Below, piece after piece: positions 49,310-58,752 of a stretch of 64,000 nt of DNA. The notes under the pieces are model-generated. The model did no database searches. It was not told the DNA's origin and was given only the letters and a program-made list of their open reading frames with translations. Made by a program: the position numbers and the translations under genes. How positions within the stretch are numbered: the stretch's first letter is position 1; the number at the start of each line of letters is the position of its first letter. Source of the DNA: Leifsonia shinshuensis (GTDB lineage Bacteria; Actinomycetota; Actinomycetes; Actinomycetales; Microbacteriaceae); the NCBI RefSeq assembly GCF_014217625.1, contig NZ_CP043641.1, forward strand, positions 806,001-870,000. Direction: 5' to 3'.

Positions 49310-49628
49310 CCGTCTCCCCCTCCTTCTTCGGGTCTCTTCGTCGAGCCTAACCCGAGACGGCGACATTGGCGCGCACCGGAGGCGATTCGACACGCGGGGC
49401 CCTTATGCCCGTAGCAGACGCTGCGCGCAGCCGACGTAGCCGCGATTCGGCACGAATGTCGCGTCTAGGGCTCCCTAACGCGACATTCGTGACGAATGTG
49501 CGAATCACGATTTATGACGAATCGCGACATTCGCCGCGCCAAACGGGACATTCGTCACGAATGTGGCGCTCAACGGCCACGCAAAACGCCCCCGTCCGGT
49601 GAGGACGGGGGCGTTCGGCGACGGGGAG
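49310..49628. repeat. Intergenic palindrome cluster between clpX and clpP2
   Basis: No gene seen. Repeats of ACATTCG in both orientations: perfect-arm dyads ACATTCGTGACGAATGT (49483-49499) and ACATTCGTCACGAATGT (49548-49564), plus CACGAATGTCGCGT (49451-49464), CGACATTCG (49525-49533) and GACATTGGCGCG (49363-49374). The A/T content is higher than around it. Could be a REP-like intergenic element or a regulator-binding array for clpX. Confidence 0.7.
49585..49615 (-). terminator. Terminator of clpP1-clpP2
   Basis: A perfect 13-bp GC-rich stem (49585-49597 with 49603-49615) followed on the minus strand by TTTTGC, 13 nt past the clpP2 stop. Good intrinsic terminator. Confidence 0.88.
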
Positions 49629-50297
49629 CTACTTGACGAGCGCCGGCAGCGTCTTGCGGCTGGTCAGCACCTGGTCGATGAGGCCGTACTCCAGGGCCTC
49701 CTCGGCCGAGAGGATCTTGTCGCGGTCGATGTCCTTGTTGACCTGCGCGACCGAGCGGTTGGAGTGCTTGGCGAGCGTCTCCTCCAGCCAGGTGCGCATG
49801 CGCATGATCTCGTTGGCCTGGATCTCGATATCGGACGCCTGCCCCTGGCCGGCCTCGCCGACGGCGGGCTGGTGGATGAGGATGCGCGCGTTCGGCAGCG
49901 CCAGACGCTTGCCCGGGGTGCCGGCCGCGGTCAGCACGGCCGCGGCGGAGGCCGCCTGGCCGAGGACGACGGTCTGGATCTGCGGGCGGATGTACTGCAT
50001 CGTGTCGTAGATCGCCGTCATGGCCGTGAACGAGCCGCCGGGCGAGTTGATGTACATGACGATGTCGCGGTCCGGGTCCTGGCTCTCGAGCACGAGAAGC
50101 TGGGCCATGATGTCGTCGGCGGACGCGTCGTCGACCTGCACGCCGAGGAAGATGATGCGGTCCTCGAAGAGCTTCGCGTACGGGTCCTGGCGCTTGTAGC
50201 CGTAGGCCGTGCGCTCCTCGAACGACGGCAGGATGTAGCGGGAGCCGGGCGCCTGGAGTCCGCCGAAGGCCGACCCGCCGAGCATGGGGGTGTTCAT
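49629..50297 (-). CDS. clpP2: ATP-dependent Clp protease proteolytic subunit ClpP2
   Basis: 222 aa serine protease subunit. INSPGGSFTAMTAIYDTMQ, catalytic Ser in LGQAASAAAVL, His in LIHQPAVGEAGQ and Asp in DIDRDKIL are in place. The N-terminal ~25 residues (TPMLGGSAFGGLQAPGSRYI) precede the mature start, consistent with a processed propeptide. Pairs with clpP1 (28 nt upstream) into the mixed ClpP1P2 complex of actinobacteria. Confidence 0.96.
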   Translation of the reverse strand: MNTPMLGGSAFGGLQAPGSRYILPSFEERTAYGYKRQDPYAKLFEDRIIFLGVQVDDASADDIMAQLLVLESQDPDRDIVMYINSPGGSFTAMTAIYDTMQYIRPQIQTVVLGQAASAAAVLTAAGTPGKRLALPNARILIHQPAVGEAGQGQASDIEIQANEIMRMRTWLEETLAKHSNRSVAQVNKDIDRDKILSAEEALEYGLIDQVLTSRKTLPALVK

Positions 50298-50325
50298 AGT
50301 GATGTCCTTGTCCTTCCGGCGTCTG

Positions 50326-50919
50326 CTACTGGGCGTCCTGGTCGGTTCCGCCGCCGCCGGAGACGTCCAGCGCGGACTCCCGGATGTGGTCGACGAAACC
50401 GTAGTCGAGGGCCTCCTGGGCGCTGAACCAGCGGTCGCGGTCGCCGTCGGCGTTGATCTGCTCCGTCGACTTGCCGGTCGCTGCCGCGGTGATCTCGGCC
50501 AGGCGCTTCTTCATGTCGAGGATGAGCTGGGCCTGCGTCTGGATGTCGCTGGCGGTGCCGCCGAAGCCGCCGTGCGGCTGGTGCAGCAGAACGCGCGCGT
50601 TCGGCGTGATGTACCGCTTGCCCTTGGTGCCCGCCGTCAGCAGGAGCTGACCCATCGAGGCGGCCATGCCGATGCCGACCGTGACGATGTCGTTCGGAAC
50701 GAACTGCATGGTGTCGTAGATCGCCATACCCGCGGTGATCGAACCGCCGGGAGAGTTGATGTAGAGGTAGATGTCCCGCTTGGGGTCTTCTGCGGCCAGG
50801 AGCAGCAGCTTCGCCGCGATCTCGTTGGCGTTGTCGTCGCGCACCTCGGAACCGAGCCAGATGATGCGGTCCTTCAGCAGTCTGTCGAAAACACTGGGCT
50901 GGATACCCATGTCGGCCAT
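50326..50919 (-). CDS. clpP1: ATP-dependent Clp protease proteolytic subunit ClpP1
   Basis: 197 aa from ATG 50919 ([21 protein letters not shown]), chosen because GGAG lies 5 nt before it; an ATG ten codons upstream (50949) has no [22 protein letters not shown], Ser in [11 protein letters not shown], His in [11 protein letters not shown] and Asp in GDRDRWF complete the triad. First gene of clpP1-clpP2. Confidence 0.96.
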   Translation of the reverse strand: MADMGIQPSVFDRLLKDRIIWLGSEVRDDNANEIAAKLLLLAAEDPKRDIYLYINSPGGSITAGMAIYDTMQFVPNDIVTVGIGMAASMGQLLLTAGTKGKRYITPNARVLLHQPHGGFGGTASDIQTQAQLILDMKKRLAEITAAATGKSTEQINADGDRDRWFSAQEALDYGFVDHIRESALDVSGGGGTDQDAQ

Positions 50920-51031
50920 GTTCGCTCCGTTTCCTTTGTCGCTTGGCATCGAATCTATCGGAGCGGAGAACGCATTTCCCCGCTGTTCGCCCTGGGCAGA
51001 GCGGGTGTCGCGGGGTGCCGGGCGCGCCGCG

Positions 51032-51517
51032 TCAGTCGTCGTCGAGGGCGGCGGCGTAGGCCTCCACCGCGCCGCCGTACCGCGGGAGGTGCGGGGCGAG
51101 CGCGCCGAGGGCCTCCCGCAGCGCGTCGGCGTGCAGTCCGTCGTCGAACAGGGCGAGCGCGGCGAACGCGTGCGCGGCGCCGGCGAGCGGATGCTCGGGC
51201 TCGGCGAGAAGGAAGTCGCGCAGCAGGGCCAGCGCCTCCGCCGGCCGGTCGAGGTTGCGGAGCGTGCTCGCGAGTTGCACGATCGCCTGCCCGCGCTCCG
51301 GCTCGGCGAGGCCGCCGGCCAGCGCCGCGCGGTACAGCGGCTCGGCCTCGGCCTCCCGGCCGGCGTAGTCGCGGGCGCCCGCCGCCTCGAACAGGGCGAC
51401 AGGGTCGTCGGCGGGGCGTTCGGCGACGAGGGCGTCGACGGCCGCCACCGTGGCCTGCTCCCCCAGCCGGTCCGCCGCGGCCCAGACCGCGTCCATCCGC
51501 TGCCGCCAGTCGTCCAT
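51032..51517 (-). CDS. TPR-repeat protein
   Basis: 161 aa soluble helical protein. [18 protein letters not shown] starts it; Ala/Leu-rich helix pairs ([79 protein letters not shown]) are TPR units. Probable protein-protein adapter; partner unknown. Start ATG 51517. Between tig and clpP1 on the same strand, behind the tig terminator. Confidence 0.82.
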   Translation of the reverse strand: MDDWRQRMDAVWAAADRLGEQATVAAVDALVAERPADDPVALFEAAGARDYAGREAEAEPLYRAALAGGLAEPERGQAIVQLASTLRNLDRPAEALALLRDFLLAEPEHPLAGAAHAFAALALFDDGLHADALREALGALAPHLPRYGGAVEAYAAALDDD

Positions 51518-51561
51518 CGTGCGCTCCGTTCGTCGTGCTCCGGTCACGCTACCGGACAGCA

Positions 51562-51597
51562 CGAAGGCCGGGCATCCCGTGGGACGCCCGGCCTTCG
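51562..51597 (-). terminator. Terminator after tig
   Basis: A 12-bp stem (51562-51573 with 51586-51597) with an inner TCCC/GGGA continuation, located 14 nt after the tig stop. It separates tig from the TPR gene. Confidence 0.8.
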
Positions 51598-51610
51598 GGT
51601 GACAGGAGTG

Positions 51611-53011
51611 CTACTCCGCCTTCTTCTTGGCGGCGCGCTTCTTCGGCTTCTCCTCGGCGGCCGGCTCCTCGGCCGGGGCCTCGGTCGCCTCGTCGGCAGC
51701 GGTCTCGTCCGCAGCCTCGTCGCCGTTCTCGTCCTCCGGCAGGGCGACGAACTCGGTGAGGTCGACCTTCTTGCCGTTGCTGTCCACGACCTCGGTCTTG
51801 CCGAGGATGATCGCGAGCGCCTTGTTGCGGGCGACCTCGCCGACCATCGACGGGATCTGGCCGTTCTCGCTGAGGATCTTGACGAACTCGTTCGGGTCCA
51901 TGCCGTACTGGGCGGCGCCCTGCACGAGGTACTGGGTGAGCTCGTCCTGGCTGACCTTGACGTTCTCGGCCTGGGCGACCTCGTCGAGGAGGATCTGCGT
52001 GCGGAAGGTCTTCTCGCTCGACTCGGTGACCTCGGCGCGGTGCACGTCGTCCTCGAGGCGGTTCTCCTGCTCGAGGTGGCGGTGCACCTCGTCCTCGACC
52101 AGCGAGGCGGGGACCGGGATCTCGACCAGCTCGAGCAGCTTGTCGACCAGCTGGTCGCGCGCGGCGGTGCCCTGGCCGAACGACTTGGCGCGCTCGACCT
52201 GGCCGCGGAGGCTGGTGCGGAGCTCGCCGATGGTGTCGAACTCGCTGGCGATCTGCGCGAAGTCATCGTCGGCCTCCGGGAGCTCGCGCTCCTTGACGGC
52301 GTTGAGGGTGACGGTGATCTGCGCGTTCTCGCCCTCGTGGTCGCCGCCCATGAGCGGGGCCTCGAAGGTGGTGGTCTCGCCGGCGGTCAGGGTGTCGAGC
52401 GCCTCGTCGATGCCGTCGATGAGCTCGCCCGAGCCGATCTCGTAGGAGATGTTCGCGGCGGTGTCGACCTCCTCGCCGCCGATGACGGCGGTCAGGTCGA
52501 TCTGGGCGAAGTCGCCGGACTTGGCCGGGCGGTCCACCGTGACGAGCGTGCCGAAGCGGCTGCGCAGACGGTCCAGCTCCTCCTCGACGTCGTCGACGGA
52601 CACCTCGGCGGCGTCGACGGTGAGGGTGATGTCGCCGAAGTCGGGAAGGGTGACCTCCGGGCGGGTGTCGACCTCGATGGTGAGCAGAAGGTCACCCGAG
52701 AAGTCGCTCTCGCTGGGCCACTCGGTGATGTCCGCCTCGGGACGGCCGAGCGGACGCACGTCGTTCTCCTCGACCGCCTGGCGGTAGAAGGTGTCGAGCC
52801 CCTCGTTGACCGCGTGCTCCAGGACGGCTGCCTTGCCGACCCGCTGGTCGATGATGGGCGGCGGCACCTTGCCCTTGCGGAAGCCGGGGATGTTCACCTG
52901 CTCGGCGATGTGCTCGTAGGCGTGCTTGATGGACGGCTGCAGTTCCTCCGGCGTCACCGAGATGATGAGCTTGGTACGCGTGGGGCTGAGCTTCTCGACC
53001 GTGGTCTTCAC
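51611..53011 (-). CDS. tig: Trigger factor
   Basis: 466 aa ribosome-bound chaperone with peptidyl-prolyl isomerase activity. The ribosome-binding signature [17 protein letters not shown] is near residue 45; the PPIase domain around 150-240 has [19 protein letters not shown]; a helical C-terminal domain and an Ala/Glu then Lys-rich tail ([12 protein letters not shown]) follow. Start GTG 53011 ([15 protein letters not shown]) with AGGAGAA upstream. It lies 60 nt after tRNA-Pro on the same strand and upstream of the clp genes. Confidence 0.96.
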   Translation of the reverse strand: MKTTVEKLSPTRTKLIISVTPEELQPSIKHAYEHIAEQVNIPGFRKGKVPPPIIDQRVGKAAVLEHAVNEGLDTFYRQAVEENDVRPLGRPEADITEWPSESDFSGDLLLTIEVDTRPEVTLPDFGDITLTVDAAEVSVDDVEEELDRLRSRFGTLVTVDRPAKSGDFAQIDLTAVIGGEEVDTAANISYEIGSGELIDGIDEALDTLTAGETTTFEAPLMGGDHEGENAQITVTLNAVKERELPEADDDFAQIASEFDTIGELRTSLRGQVERAKSFGQGTAARDQLVDKLLELVEIPVPASLVEDEVHRHLEQENRLEDDVHRAEVTESSEKTFRTQILLDEVAQAENVKVSQDELTQYLVQGAAQYGMDPNEFVKILSENGQIPSMVGEVARNKALAIILGKTEVVDSNGKKVDLTEFVALPEDENGDEAADETAADEATEAPAEEPAAEEKPKKRAAKKKAE

Positions 53012-53070
53012 GATGTCTGGGTTCTCCTGAATGTTCGAACGATGGTCTACTCGCAAGGAACGAGGTCCTC

Positions 53071-53145
53071 GTCGGGGCGACAGGATTCGAACCTGCGACC
53101 TCCCGCTCCCAAAGCGGGCGCTCTAGCCAAGCTGAGCTACGCCCC
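53071..53145 (-). tRNA. tRNA-Pro (anticodon TGG)
   Basis: 75 nt without CCA. Acceptor CGGGGCG/CGCCCCG with the C1:G72 pair typical of bacterial tRNA-Pro and A73. The anticodon stem CCCGC/GCGGG holds TTTGGGA, i.e. TGG. T arm has GGTTCGAAT. Upstream of tig on the same strand. Confidence 0.97.
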
Positions 53146-53246
53146 GGCTTCAAGCGGTGCGAAAGACCGTGCGCAAGTCTACTGCACGCGGGCATCCCCC
53201 CGCGTGTACTACGATGGTCGTCGGCCGTCCGCAGAGGACGGCCTTC

Positions 53247-53317
53247 GGGGATGTAGCTCAATGGTAGAGCCTCAGTCTTCCAAACTGATTACGCGGGTTC
53301 GATTCCCGTCATCCCCT
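53247..53317 (+). tRNA. tRNA-Gly (anticodon TCC)
   Basis: 71 nt without CCA. Acceptor GGGGATG/CATCCCC, D arm GCTCAATGGTAGAGC, anticodon stem TCAGT/ACTGA with loop CTTCCAA (TCC), T arm GCGGGTTCGATTCCCGT. A hairpin GGCCGTCC/GGACGGCC sits just upstream. The TIR gene begins its 3' end 41 nt away; the tRNA is a plausible insertion point. Confidence 0.97.
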
Positions 53318-53358
53318 CCGTGTGCGGACCGCTTCGGGGCCGATCCCTCGGTCTGGCG

Positions 53359-54429
53359 CTACGTTTGACGCCAGAGCTTGAACGCCTCCAACGAATCCAA
53401 GTATTGCTTGGACACTTCTTCGGGAATCACGAACTCGATCGTCTGTGACCAGTCCACGGACTTGCCGCTCTGGAGAATTTCGCTCAGTCCATCCATCTGG
53501 GCACGAAGCGCAAGAACGAATCGATGAATCTCGTCGATTGGCTGGTTGGCATAGTTCGCGAGAGCGCGAAGTAGCTCTCGGGCTTCATCGCTCCAGGTAG
53601 CTGCAGCACGGAGACGGTACTCCCAACTAAGCAGCTCAGCGTAAATTGCAATCATCCGATCAGCGAGATGCTCGATGAGTTCTGGGTCACCCGGCTCGCC
53701 CGGCCGCCCCATAGCAGCTTCTTGTGCAGGACCAAGCAGCAGGCTTTCAAACGTCGAGGTCACTGAACCTATGCGCGCCAGCTCGGAGCTGCTGAAGTCC
53801 AGCAGATCCTCGTCGCTCACGGGGTCTCCGCCTATCGCGAACTTGATTACATGGTCGTTGTATTGCGGGTTCAATCGCTCGAGCCCGGCTGCGAGCCAAT
53901 AGCTGAACAACAGATACTCCCACCCCGTGGGCCGCTCGCCGAGAAGAACAGCAACCTCAACTTCTGTCCGCGGGACTCGCCCATTGAAGCGTCGGCTGCC
54001 ATCTGATCGAGGTTGCTCAAGCTTTCCCCGGATTGCGTCGGCGATCCCCAACGGCCCCTCCTGCAAACCGTCGAGGTAACCGATACTCTCCCTCACCCCC
54101 GGAAGCGCTGTTGAGTCAAGGCGCACCGGCAAGAGATAGGGCGAAGACTCTCGCAGCGCGCGCGACAGCACACTTCGACGCTCCATTCGCGTCCATGGTT
54201 TGGCGGCATAACTCGCTGAAATGAACATCACGGCAAATCGTGCGCGTTGTTCGTACACGTTGGAGAAATACTCGGTGAGATCCTCGCCCCAGGTTGCAAC
54301 CTTCGAGTCCTCGTCGTAAAACACTGAAAAGCCGTCAGCCTGCACCAGCCGAACGATTTCTTCGACAAAATCGCGGTCTTCTCCAGCGAACGTTACAGCG
54401 ACGTCGAAGTCGTACTCGATCTCTTCCAT
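53359..54429 (-). CDS. TIR-domain protein, probable defence effector
   Basis: 356 aa. N-terminal TIR domain (residues ~7-135): YDFDVAVTFAGEDRDFVEEIV, SVFYDEDSKVATWGEDL, ARFAVMFISASYAAKPWT followed by Glu83 in RMERRS, the position of the catalytic Glu of TIR NADases. The C-terminal ~220 residues are helical, with no recognised family, and may sense the trigger. Start ATG 54429 with AGGATGA; GTG 54453 is an alternative. GC content is roughly 53-55 percent by eye versus ~70 around, and it lies beside tRNA-Gly, both signs of transfer. Confidence 0.85.
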   Translation of the reverse strand: MEEIEYDFDVAVTFAGEDRDFVEEIVRLVQADGFSVFYDEDSKVATWGEDLTEYFSNVYEQRARFAVMFISASYAAKPWTRMERRSVLSRALRESSPYLLPVRLDSTALPGVRESIGYLDGLQEGPLGIADAIRGKLEQPRSDGSRRFNGRVPRTEVEVAVLLGERPTGWEYLLFSYWLAAGLERLNPQYNDHVIKFAIGGDPVSDEDLLDFSSSELARIGSVTSTFESLLLGPAQEAAMGRPGEPGDPELIEHLADRMIAIYAELLSWEYRLRAAATWSDEARELLRALANYANQPIDEIHRFVLALRAQMDGLSEILQSGKSVDWSQTIEFVIPEEVSKQYLDSLEAFKLWRQT

Positions 54430-54449
54430 ATCGTCATCCTGGCAGCACC

Positions 54450-55103
54450 TCACCGCTGCAAATACGCCAGCACCGCCAGCACCCGCCGGTGATCGTCCCC
54501 CGAGTCCTCGAGCCCCAGCTTCTGGAAGATCGACGTCACGTTCTTCTCCACCGCGCCCACGCCGATCATCAGCCGCCCGCCGATCGCCGTGTTCGTCCGC
54601 CCCTCCGCCATCAGCGTGAGCACATCGCGCTCTCGCGGCGTCAATGCGGCCAGCGGGTCCGTCCGGCGCACCAGCAGCTCGCGGACCACCTCCGGGTCGA
54701 GGACCGTGCCGCCGGCGGCGACGCGGGTGACCGCGTCACGCAACTCCTCCAGCGAGGCGATGCGGTCCTTCAGGAGGTAGCCGGTTCCGCCGCGGCCGCT
54801 CGCGAGCAGCTCCTGGGCGTACGTCCCCTCGACGTACTGGCTCAGCAGCAGCACGCCCACCGACGGGAACGACGACCGCAGCTCCAACGCCGCTCGCACG
54901 CCCTCGTCGCGGAAGGTCGGCGGCATCCGAACGTCCAGCACCGCCACGTCCGGGGCCAGTGACGGGAGGGCGGCGAGCAGGGAGTCCGCGTCGCCGAACG
55001 CTCCCACGGTTTCGAAGCCGGCCTCGTCGAAGAGGCGGACCAGGCCCTCGCGGAGGAGGACGGAGTCGTCGGCGACGACGAGGCGGAGGGGGTCGGCAGA
55101 CAC
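54450..55103 (-). CDS. NarL/LuxR-family response regulator
   Basis: 217 aa two-component regulator. Receiver: RLVVADDSVLLREGLVRLF (acidic pocket), VAVLDVRMPP with phospho-Asp near residue 56, LLLSQY, and GYLLKDR with the conserved Lys. C-terminal LuxR HTH: LTPRERDVLTLMAEGRTNTAIGGRLMIGVGAVEKNVTSIFQKLGL. Pairs with the kinase 26 nt upstream. It lacks a D/E-rich extra domain; target genes unknown. Confidence 0.95.
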   Translation of the reverse strand: MSADPLRLVVADDSVLLREGLVRLFDEAGFETVGAFGDADSLLAALPSLAPDVAVLDVRMPPTFRDEGVRAALELRSSFPSVGVLLLSQYVEGTYAQELLASGRGGTGYLLKDRIASLEELRDAVTRVAAGGTVLDPEVVRELLVRRTDPLAALTPRERDVLTLMAEGRTNTAIGGRLMIGVGAVEKNVTSIFQKLGLEDSGDDHRRVLAVLAYLQR

Positions 55104-55129
55104 CCCTCCACCCTATTGGCCGAGCGCGC

Positions 55130-56551
55130 TCAGGTCAGCGGCAGCCGCGCCCCGATCACCGACGGCCCGCCCGCCGGGCTGTCGACCAGCAGTTCGCCCC
55201 GGAGGCCGTGCACCCGGTCCGCGAGGCCGCTCAGTCCGTGGCCGGGCACGATCGTCGCGCCGCCGTGGCCGTCGTCCGTCAGCCACACCGACAGCCACGG
55301 GTCGCCCGCGATGTCGACCGTCCGCTCCAGGACTATCCGGCCGGCGGTCGCGCCGGAGTGCTTCGCCAGGTTCGCGGACAGCTCCGCCAGCACGTAGTAG
55401 GCGTTCCGTTCCACCTCGGGGCTGAACCGCTCCCCCGGCTGCAGCGACGACTCCACCGTCAACGGGATGGTGCTGCGCGCGGCGAGCGAGTCGACCGCCG
55501 CGCCGAGGCCGCGGTCCTGGAGGATCGGCGGGGCGAAGCCGCGGGACAGCGCGCGCAGCTCCTCCAGCGTGTCGCCGGCCTGCTTGCGCGCCTCCGCCAG
55601 CAGCGACGCGGCGGCTGCGGGGTCGTCGGACAGCTTGCGCTCGGCGGCGGCGATGTCCATCTGCAGCCGGATCAGGCGCTGCTGCGGTCCGTCGTGGAGG
55701 TCGCGCTCCAGGCGGCGCAGCGAGTGGTCCTCGGCGGCGAGCGCGGCGCCGCGCTGGGCGGACAGGTCCGCGACCTCGCGCTGCAGCGCCTCCGACGGCC
55801 ACGCGCCGAGCAGGCCGCGGGCGATGGCGTGGTGCAGCAGGGTGAGCCCGCGGGTGACGAACGGCAGCGTCACGGCGAACACGACGCCGGCGATCAGGTA
55901 CAGGATGCGGTCGCCGGCGACCGGGTCGAAGGTCGAGTGGATGCCGAAGACGGCGTCCACCACGACCCGGGACAGGAAGAAGTCGCGGTGCCCGGTCGGG
56001 ATGAAGCCGAGCCAGATCCAGCCGGTCAGGCCGCCGAGCGCCACCGAGGTCCACGCGATGGTGATGCTCCAGCTCACGATGCTGACGATCGGGTTGATGA
56101 TCATCCCGTGCAGCAGGTACAGCCAGTAGTGGCCGTTCGCCCACGGACCGAAGATCATCCGCCAGAAGGTGCGCGGCTTGTCCGCCGGCTCCCACACCGG
56201 ACGCGGGATGGCCGGCCGCCCCGCCCAGTCCAGCCGGGTCAGCTCCAGGACGCCGAACGCGCGGGCCGTGTAGAAGGTCGCCACGACGATGAAGAAGCCG
56301 ACGTAGATCACGATGGTGCCGATGCCGGTCCAGAACAGCGACGACAGCACCGACAGCCCGACGATGGCGATGGGCATGGTCAACAATAGGAAGCCGAGCT
56401 CGCGCGGCACCCGGCGCCACAGCGCACCGTACGACGTACGGTCGGCGCGCGGAGCGGCGGAGGGGGCGGTCACGGTGTCCAGCCTGGCAGACGAGGCCGC
56501 CGGGCCGGGGACGTCACCCGCGGGCAGCGGGACGGTGCTCTGTTCGTTCAT
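55130..56551 (-). CDS. Sensor histidine kinase (HisKA_3 type)
   Basis: 473 aa from ATG 56551 with GGAG before it. Several TM helices in the first ~300 residues (RELGFLLLTMPIAIVGLSVL, IVIYVGFFIVVATFY, SWSITIAWTSVALGG, ILYLIAGVVFAVTLPF). The phospho-acceptor is in RRLERDLHDGPQQRL, typical of NarX/DegS-like kinases. The ATPase part has AELSANLAKHSGA, DDGHGGA, GLSGLADRVHGLRG. Stimulus unknown. Cognate regulator gene directly downstream. Confidence 0.93.
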   Translation of the reverse strand: MNEQSTVPLPAGDVPGPAASSARLDTVTAPSAAPRADRTSYGALWRRVPRELGFLLLTMPIAIVGLSVLSSLFWTGIGTIVIYVGFFIVVATFYTARAFGVLELTRLDWAGRPAIPRPVWEPADKPRTFWRMIFGPWANGHYWLYLLHGMIINPIVSIVSWSITIAWTSVALGGLTGWIWLGFIPTGHRDFFLSRVVVDAVFGIHSTFDPVAGDRILYLIAGVVFAVTLPFVTRGLTLLHHAIARGLLGAWPSEALQREVADLSAQRGAALAAEDHSLRRLERDLHDGPQQRLIRLQMDIAAAERKLSDDPAAAASLLAEARKQAGDTLEELRALSRGFAPPILQDRGLGAAVDSLAARSTIPLTVESSLQPGERFSPEVERNAYYVLAELSANLAKHSGATAGRIVLERTVDIAGDPWLSVWLTDDGHGGATIVPGHGLSGLADRVHGLRGELLVDSPAGGPSVIGARLPLT

Positions 56552-56742
56552 GCCTCCAGCCTCCCGAACCGCGGCCGGGCGCCCCATCCCGCGACCCTCC
56601 CGAACCGTGCGGGGGTTATCCCCCGGGATGCCAGGACCCGCAGGTGAGGGGAGCCTGCCCTTCCTGAGGGCAGCCTGCACTTCGTTGCGGAATTCCCGGC
56701 GCTGAGTAGCGTTGTCCACAGCCAGAAGAAGGGATCACCACC

Positions 56743-57225
56743 ATGACGGACATCGCAGCCACCCAGAGCGTTTCGAACCCGGACGTCGCCGCCGGGGTCG
56801 CCCAGTTCCTGACCCCCGTGGTCATCGACCTCACCGCACTCGTCGTCAACGGCAAGCAGGCGCACTGGCACGTGCGCGGCGCCAACTTCATCGGAGTGCA
56901 CGAACTCCTCGACACCATCGTCGCCCACGCCCAGGACTGGGCCGACCTCGCCGCCGAGCGGATCGTCGCGCTCGGCCTCCCGGTCGACGCCCGCCTCGGC
57001 ACCGTCGCGGCGAAGACCACCACGGGTGAGCTGACCGCCGGCTTCCGCCCGTCGAACGAGACCATCGCCGAGGTCATCGCCCAGATCGACGCCGCGCTCG
57101 CGAGCGTCAACACCGCCGTCGCCGAGCTGGACGAGCTCGACCAGACCAGCCAGGACGTCGCGATCGAGATCGCCCGCGGGCTCGACAAGGACCGCTGGTT
57201 CCTCTTCGCGCACATCAGCGAGTAG
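56743..57225 (+). CDS. dps: DNA-binding protein from starved cells (Dps)
   Basis: 160 aa ferritin-like dodecameric protein that stores iron and protects DNA from oxidants. Ferroxidase-site stretch NGKQAHWHVRGANFIGVHELLDTIVAHAQDWADLAAERI (His, His, Asp, Glu ligands at subunit interface) is intact. ATG 56743, AGAAGGGA upstream. Divergent from the sensor kinase gene; the 191-nt gap could carry stress promoters. Confidence 0.94.
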   Translation: MTDIAATQSVSNPDVAAGVAQFLTPVVIDLTALVVNGKQAHWHVRGANFIGVHELLDTIVAHAQDWADLAAERIVALGLPVDARLGTVAAKTTTGELTAGFRPSNETIAEVIAQIDAALASVNTAVAELDELDQTSQDVAIEIARGLDKDRWFLFAHISE

Positions 57226-57252
57226 AGCCGCAGCGGGAGCCCCGCAGTCAGG

Positions 57253-57280
57253 AGGCCGTCCACCGGGAGGTGGGCGGCCT
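57253..57280. terminator. Bidirectional terminator between dps and the amidohydrolase gene
   Basis: A 12-bp stem (57253-57264 with 57269-57280, one G:U) and a GGGA loop between convergent genes. Confidence 0.8.
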
Positions 57281-57303
57281 TCGGTGGGTCAGGCCTTCGA
57301 GCG

Positions 57304-58752
57304 TCAGTCCAGCACGCTGTGCGTGAACCGCCCGGCGAGCAGGGTCGCCGCGACCGGCATCCCCCGCAGCTCGTCCGCGGACGCCGCGAGCGGATCACTT
57401 TCCAGCACAGCGAGGTCGGCCGCCTCCCCGACGGCGACCCGCGTCCGGGCCGACGCGGCGAGGGCGGCCGGCGTCGTGACGCGCTGCTCGGGATGCCACG
57501 GCTCGCGTCCGTCGCGCGAGCGGCCGACCGCGGACGCGATGGCCGCCCACGGATCGAGCGGCGCCACGGGCGCGTCGGAGCCGAACGCGAGCCGGGCGCC
57601 GGAGGCCAGCAGCGACGCGAGCGGGAAGGCGTCCGCGGTGCGTCCGGCCCAGAGCCGGTCCGCGACGTCGCGGTCGTCCATCGCGTGCTCGGGCTGCACG
57701 CTCGCCGTCACTCCGAGCGCGGCGAAGCGCGGGATGTCGGCGGGGTCGATCAGCTGCGCGTGCTCGATGCGGCCTCCCGAGCCCACCGCCTCGAACGCGT
57801 CGAGCGCCAGCCGGTTGGCCTCGTCGCCGATCGCGTGCACGGCCGGCTCTATGCCGTTGCCCACGGCGAACCGGAGGTCGGCCAGCAGCTCGGCGGGCGT
57901 CAGGTTCGCGACGCCGTGGCCGCCGTCCGGGTACGGGTGGCGGCAGAGCGCCGTGCGCGTGTTCAGCGAGCCGTCGGAGATGACCTTGAACGGACCCATC
58001 GTGAGCAGGCCGTCGGTGTCGTCCACGGCGCGGCCGGTGCGGAGGCCGAGGGCGACCGCGTCGGCGATCCGGTCGCGGTAGACGCCGAACTCGACTCGCA
58101 GCGAGCGGGCGCCCGCGGCGATCCGGCGGGTCCACACGTCGAGGTTCCAGCCGTATTCGAGGTCCACGATCCCGACGACGCCGCGCCGGGCCGCCTGCTG
58201 CGCAGCCTCCGCCGCCCACCGGTCGAGCGTCGCAGCGTCGGACGGCGTGAGGCGGCTGGTCAGGGCGAAGCTCTCGTCCTCCCGCAGCAGTGCGCCCTCC
58301 GCCGACGGCGCCAACCGCTCGAACGCCGCCGTGTTCAGCCAGGAGCAGTGCAAGTCGCCGGCGATCAGCACGACCGGTCGCTCCCCGGCCGCGGCGTCGA
58401 GGAGCTCGCGAGTCGGGAGGTCGGGCCACAGCGCGTCGTGGAACCCGAAGCCGACCAGCACATCCGTCCCGGGGTCCGCCGAGACCCGCGCGCCGACCAG
58501 GGCGGCCGCATCCGCCGCCGACGCCGCGCGCGACACATCCAGCCGCCGGGCGGTCTGCGCCCACTGCGTGAAATGCACGTGCTGATCCCAGAGCCCCGGG
58601 ATCAGCCAGCGCCCGTCGAGGTCGATGCGCTCGGCCTCCGAGGCGATCCGACCTCCCGACGGCGCGACGCCCGCGATGACGCCATCCCGGAGGGTGACAT
58701 CCACGACCTCGCCCGACCCGGGCAGCCGCGCCCCCGCGAGGACGAGCGTCAT
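57304..58752 (-). CDS. Metal-dependent amidohydrolase (YtcJ-like)
   Basis: 482 aa. TLRDGVIAGVAPSGG and LDGRWLIPGLWDQHVHFTQW (HxH, the first metal site) open the barrel. Then GVVGIVDLEYGWN, SDGSLNTRTALCRHPY, VHAIGDEANRLALDAFE with a further His, and FGSDAPVAPLDPW (catalytic Asp). It matches the YtcJ-like group, whose natural substrates are mostly unknown. Start ATG 58752 overlaps the stop of the FMN-binding gene (ATGA). Confidence 0.92.
   Translation of the reverse strand: MTLVLAGARLPGSGEVVDVTLRDGVIAGVAPSGGRIASEAERIDLDGRWLIPGLWDQHVHFTQWAQTARRLDVSRAASAADAAALVGARVSADPGTDVLVGFGFHDALWPDLPTRELLDAAAGERPVVLIAGDLHCSWLNTAAFERLAPSAEGALLREDESFALTSRLTPSDAATLDRWAAEAAQQAARRGVVGIVDLEYGWNLDVWTRRIAAGARSLRVEFGVYRDRIADAVALGLRTGRAVDDTDGLLTMGPFKVISDGSLNTRTALCRHPYPDGGHGVANLTPAELLADLRFAVGNGIEPAVHAIGDEANRLALDAFEAVGSGGRIEHAQLIDPADIPRFAALGVTASVQPEHAMDDRDVADRLWAGRTADAFPLASLLASGARLAFGSDAPVAPLDPWAAIASAVGRSRDGREPWHPEQRVTTPAALAASARTRVAVGEAADLAVLESDPLAASADELRGMPVAATLLAGRFTHSVLD

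Noticed and set aside
49366..49602. Small open frame in the clpX-clpP2 gap
   Set aside because: Consists of the palindromic repeats, has no RBS and no family likeness.
53318..54449. Complete integrated element (direct repeat of the tRNA-Gly end past the TIR gene)
   Set aside because: No second copy of the tRNA 3' end and no integrase seen; only position and composition suggest transfer.
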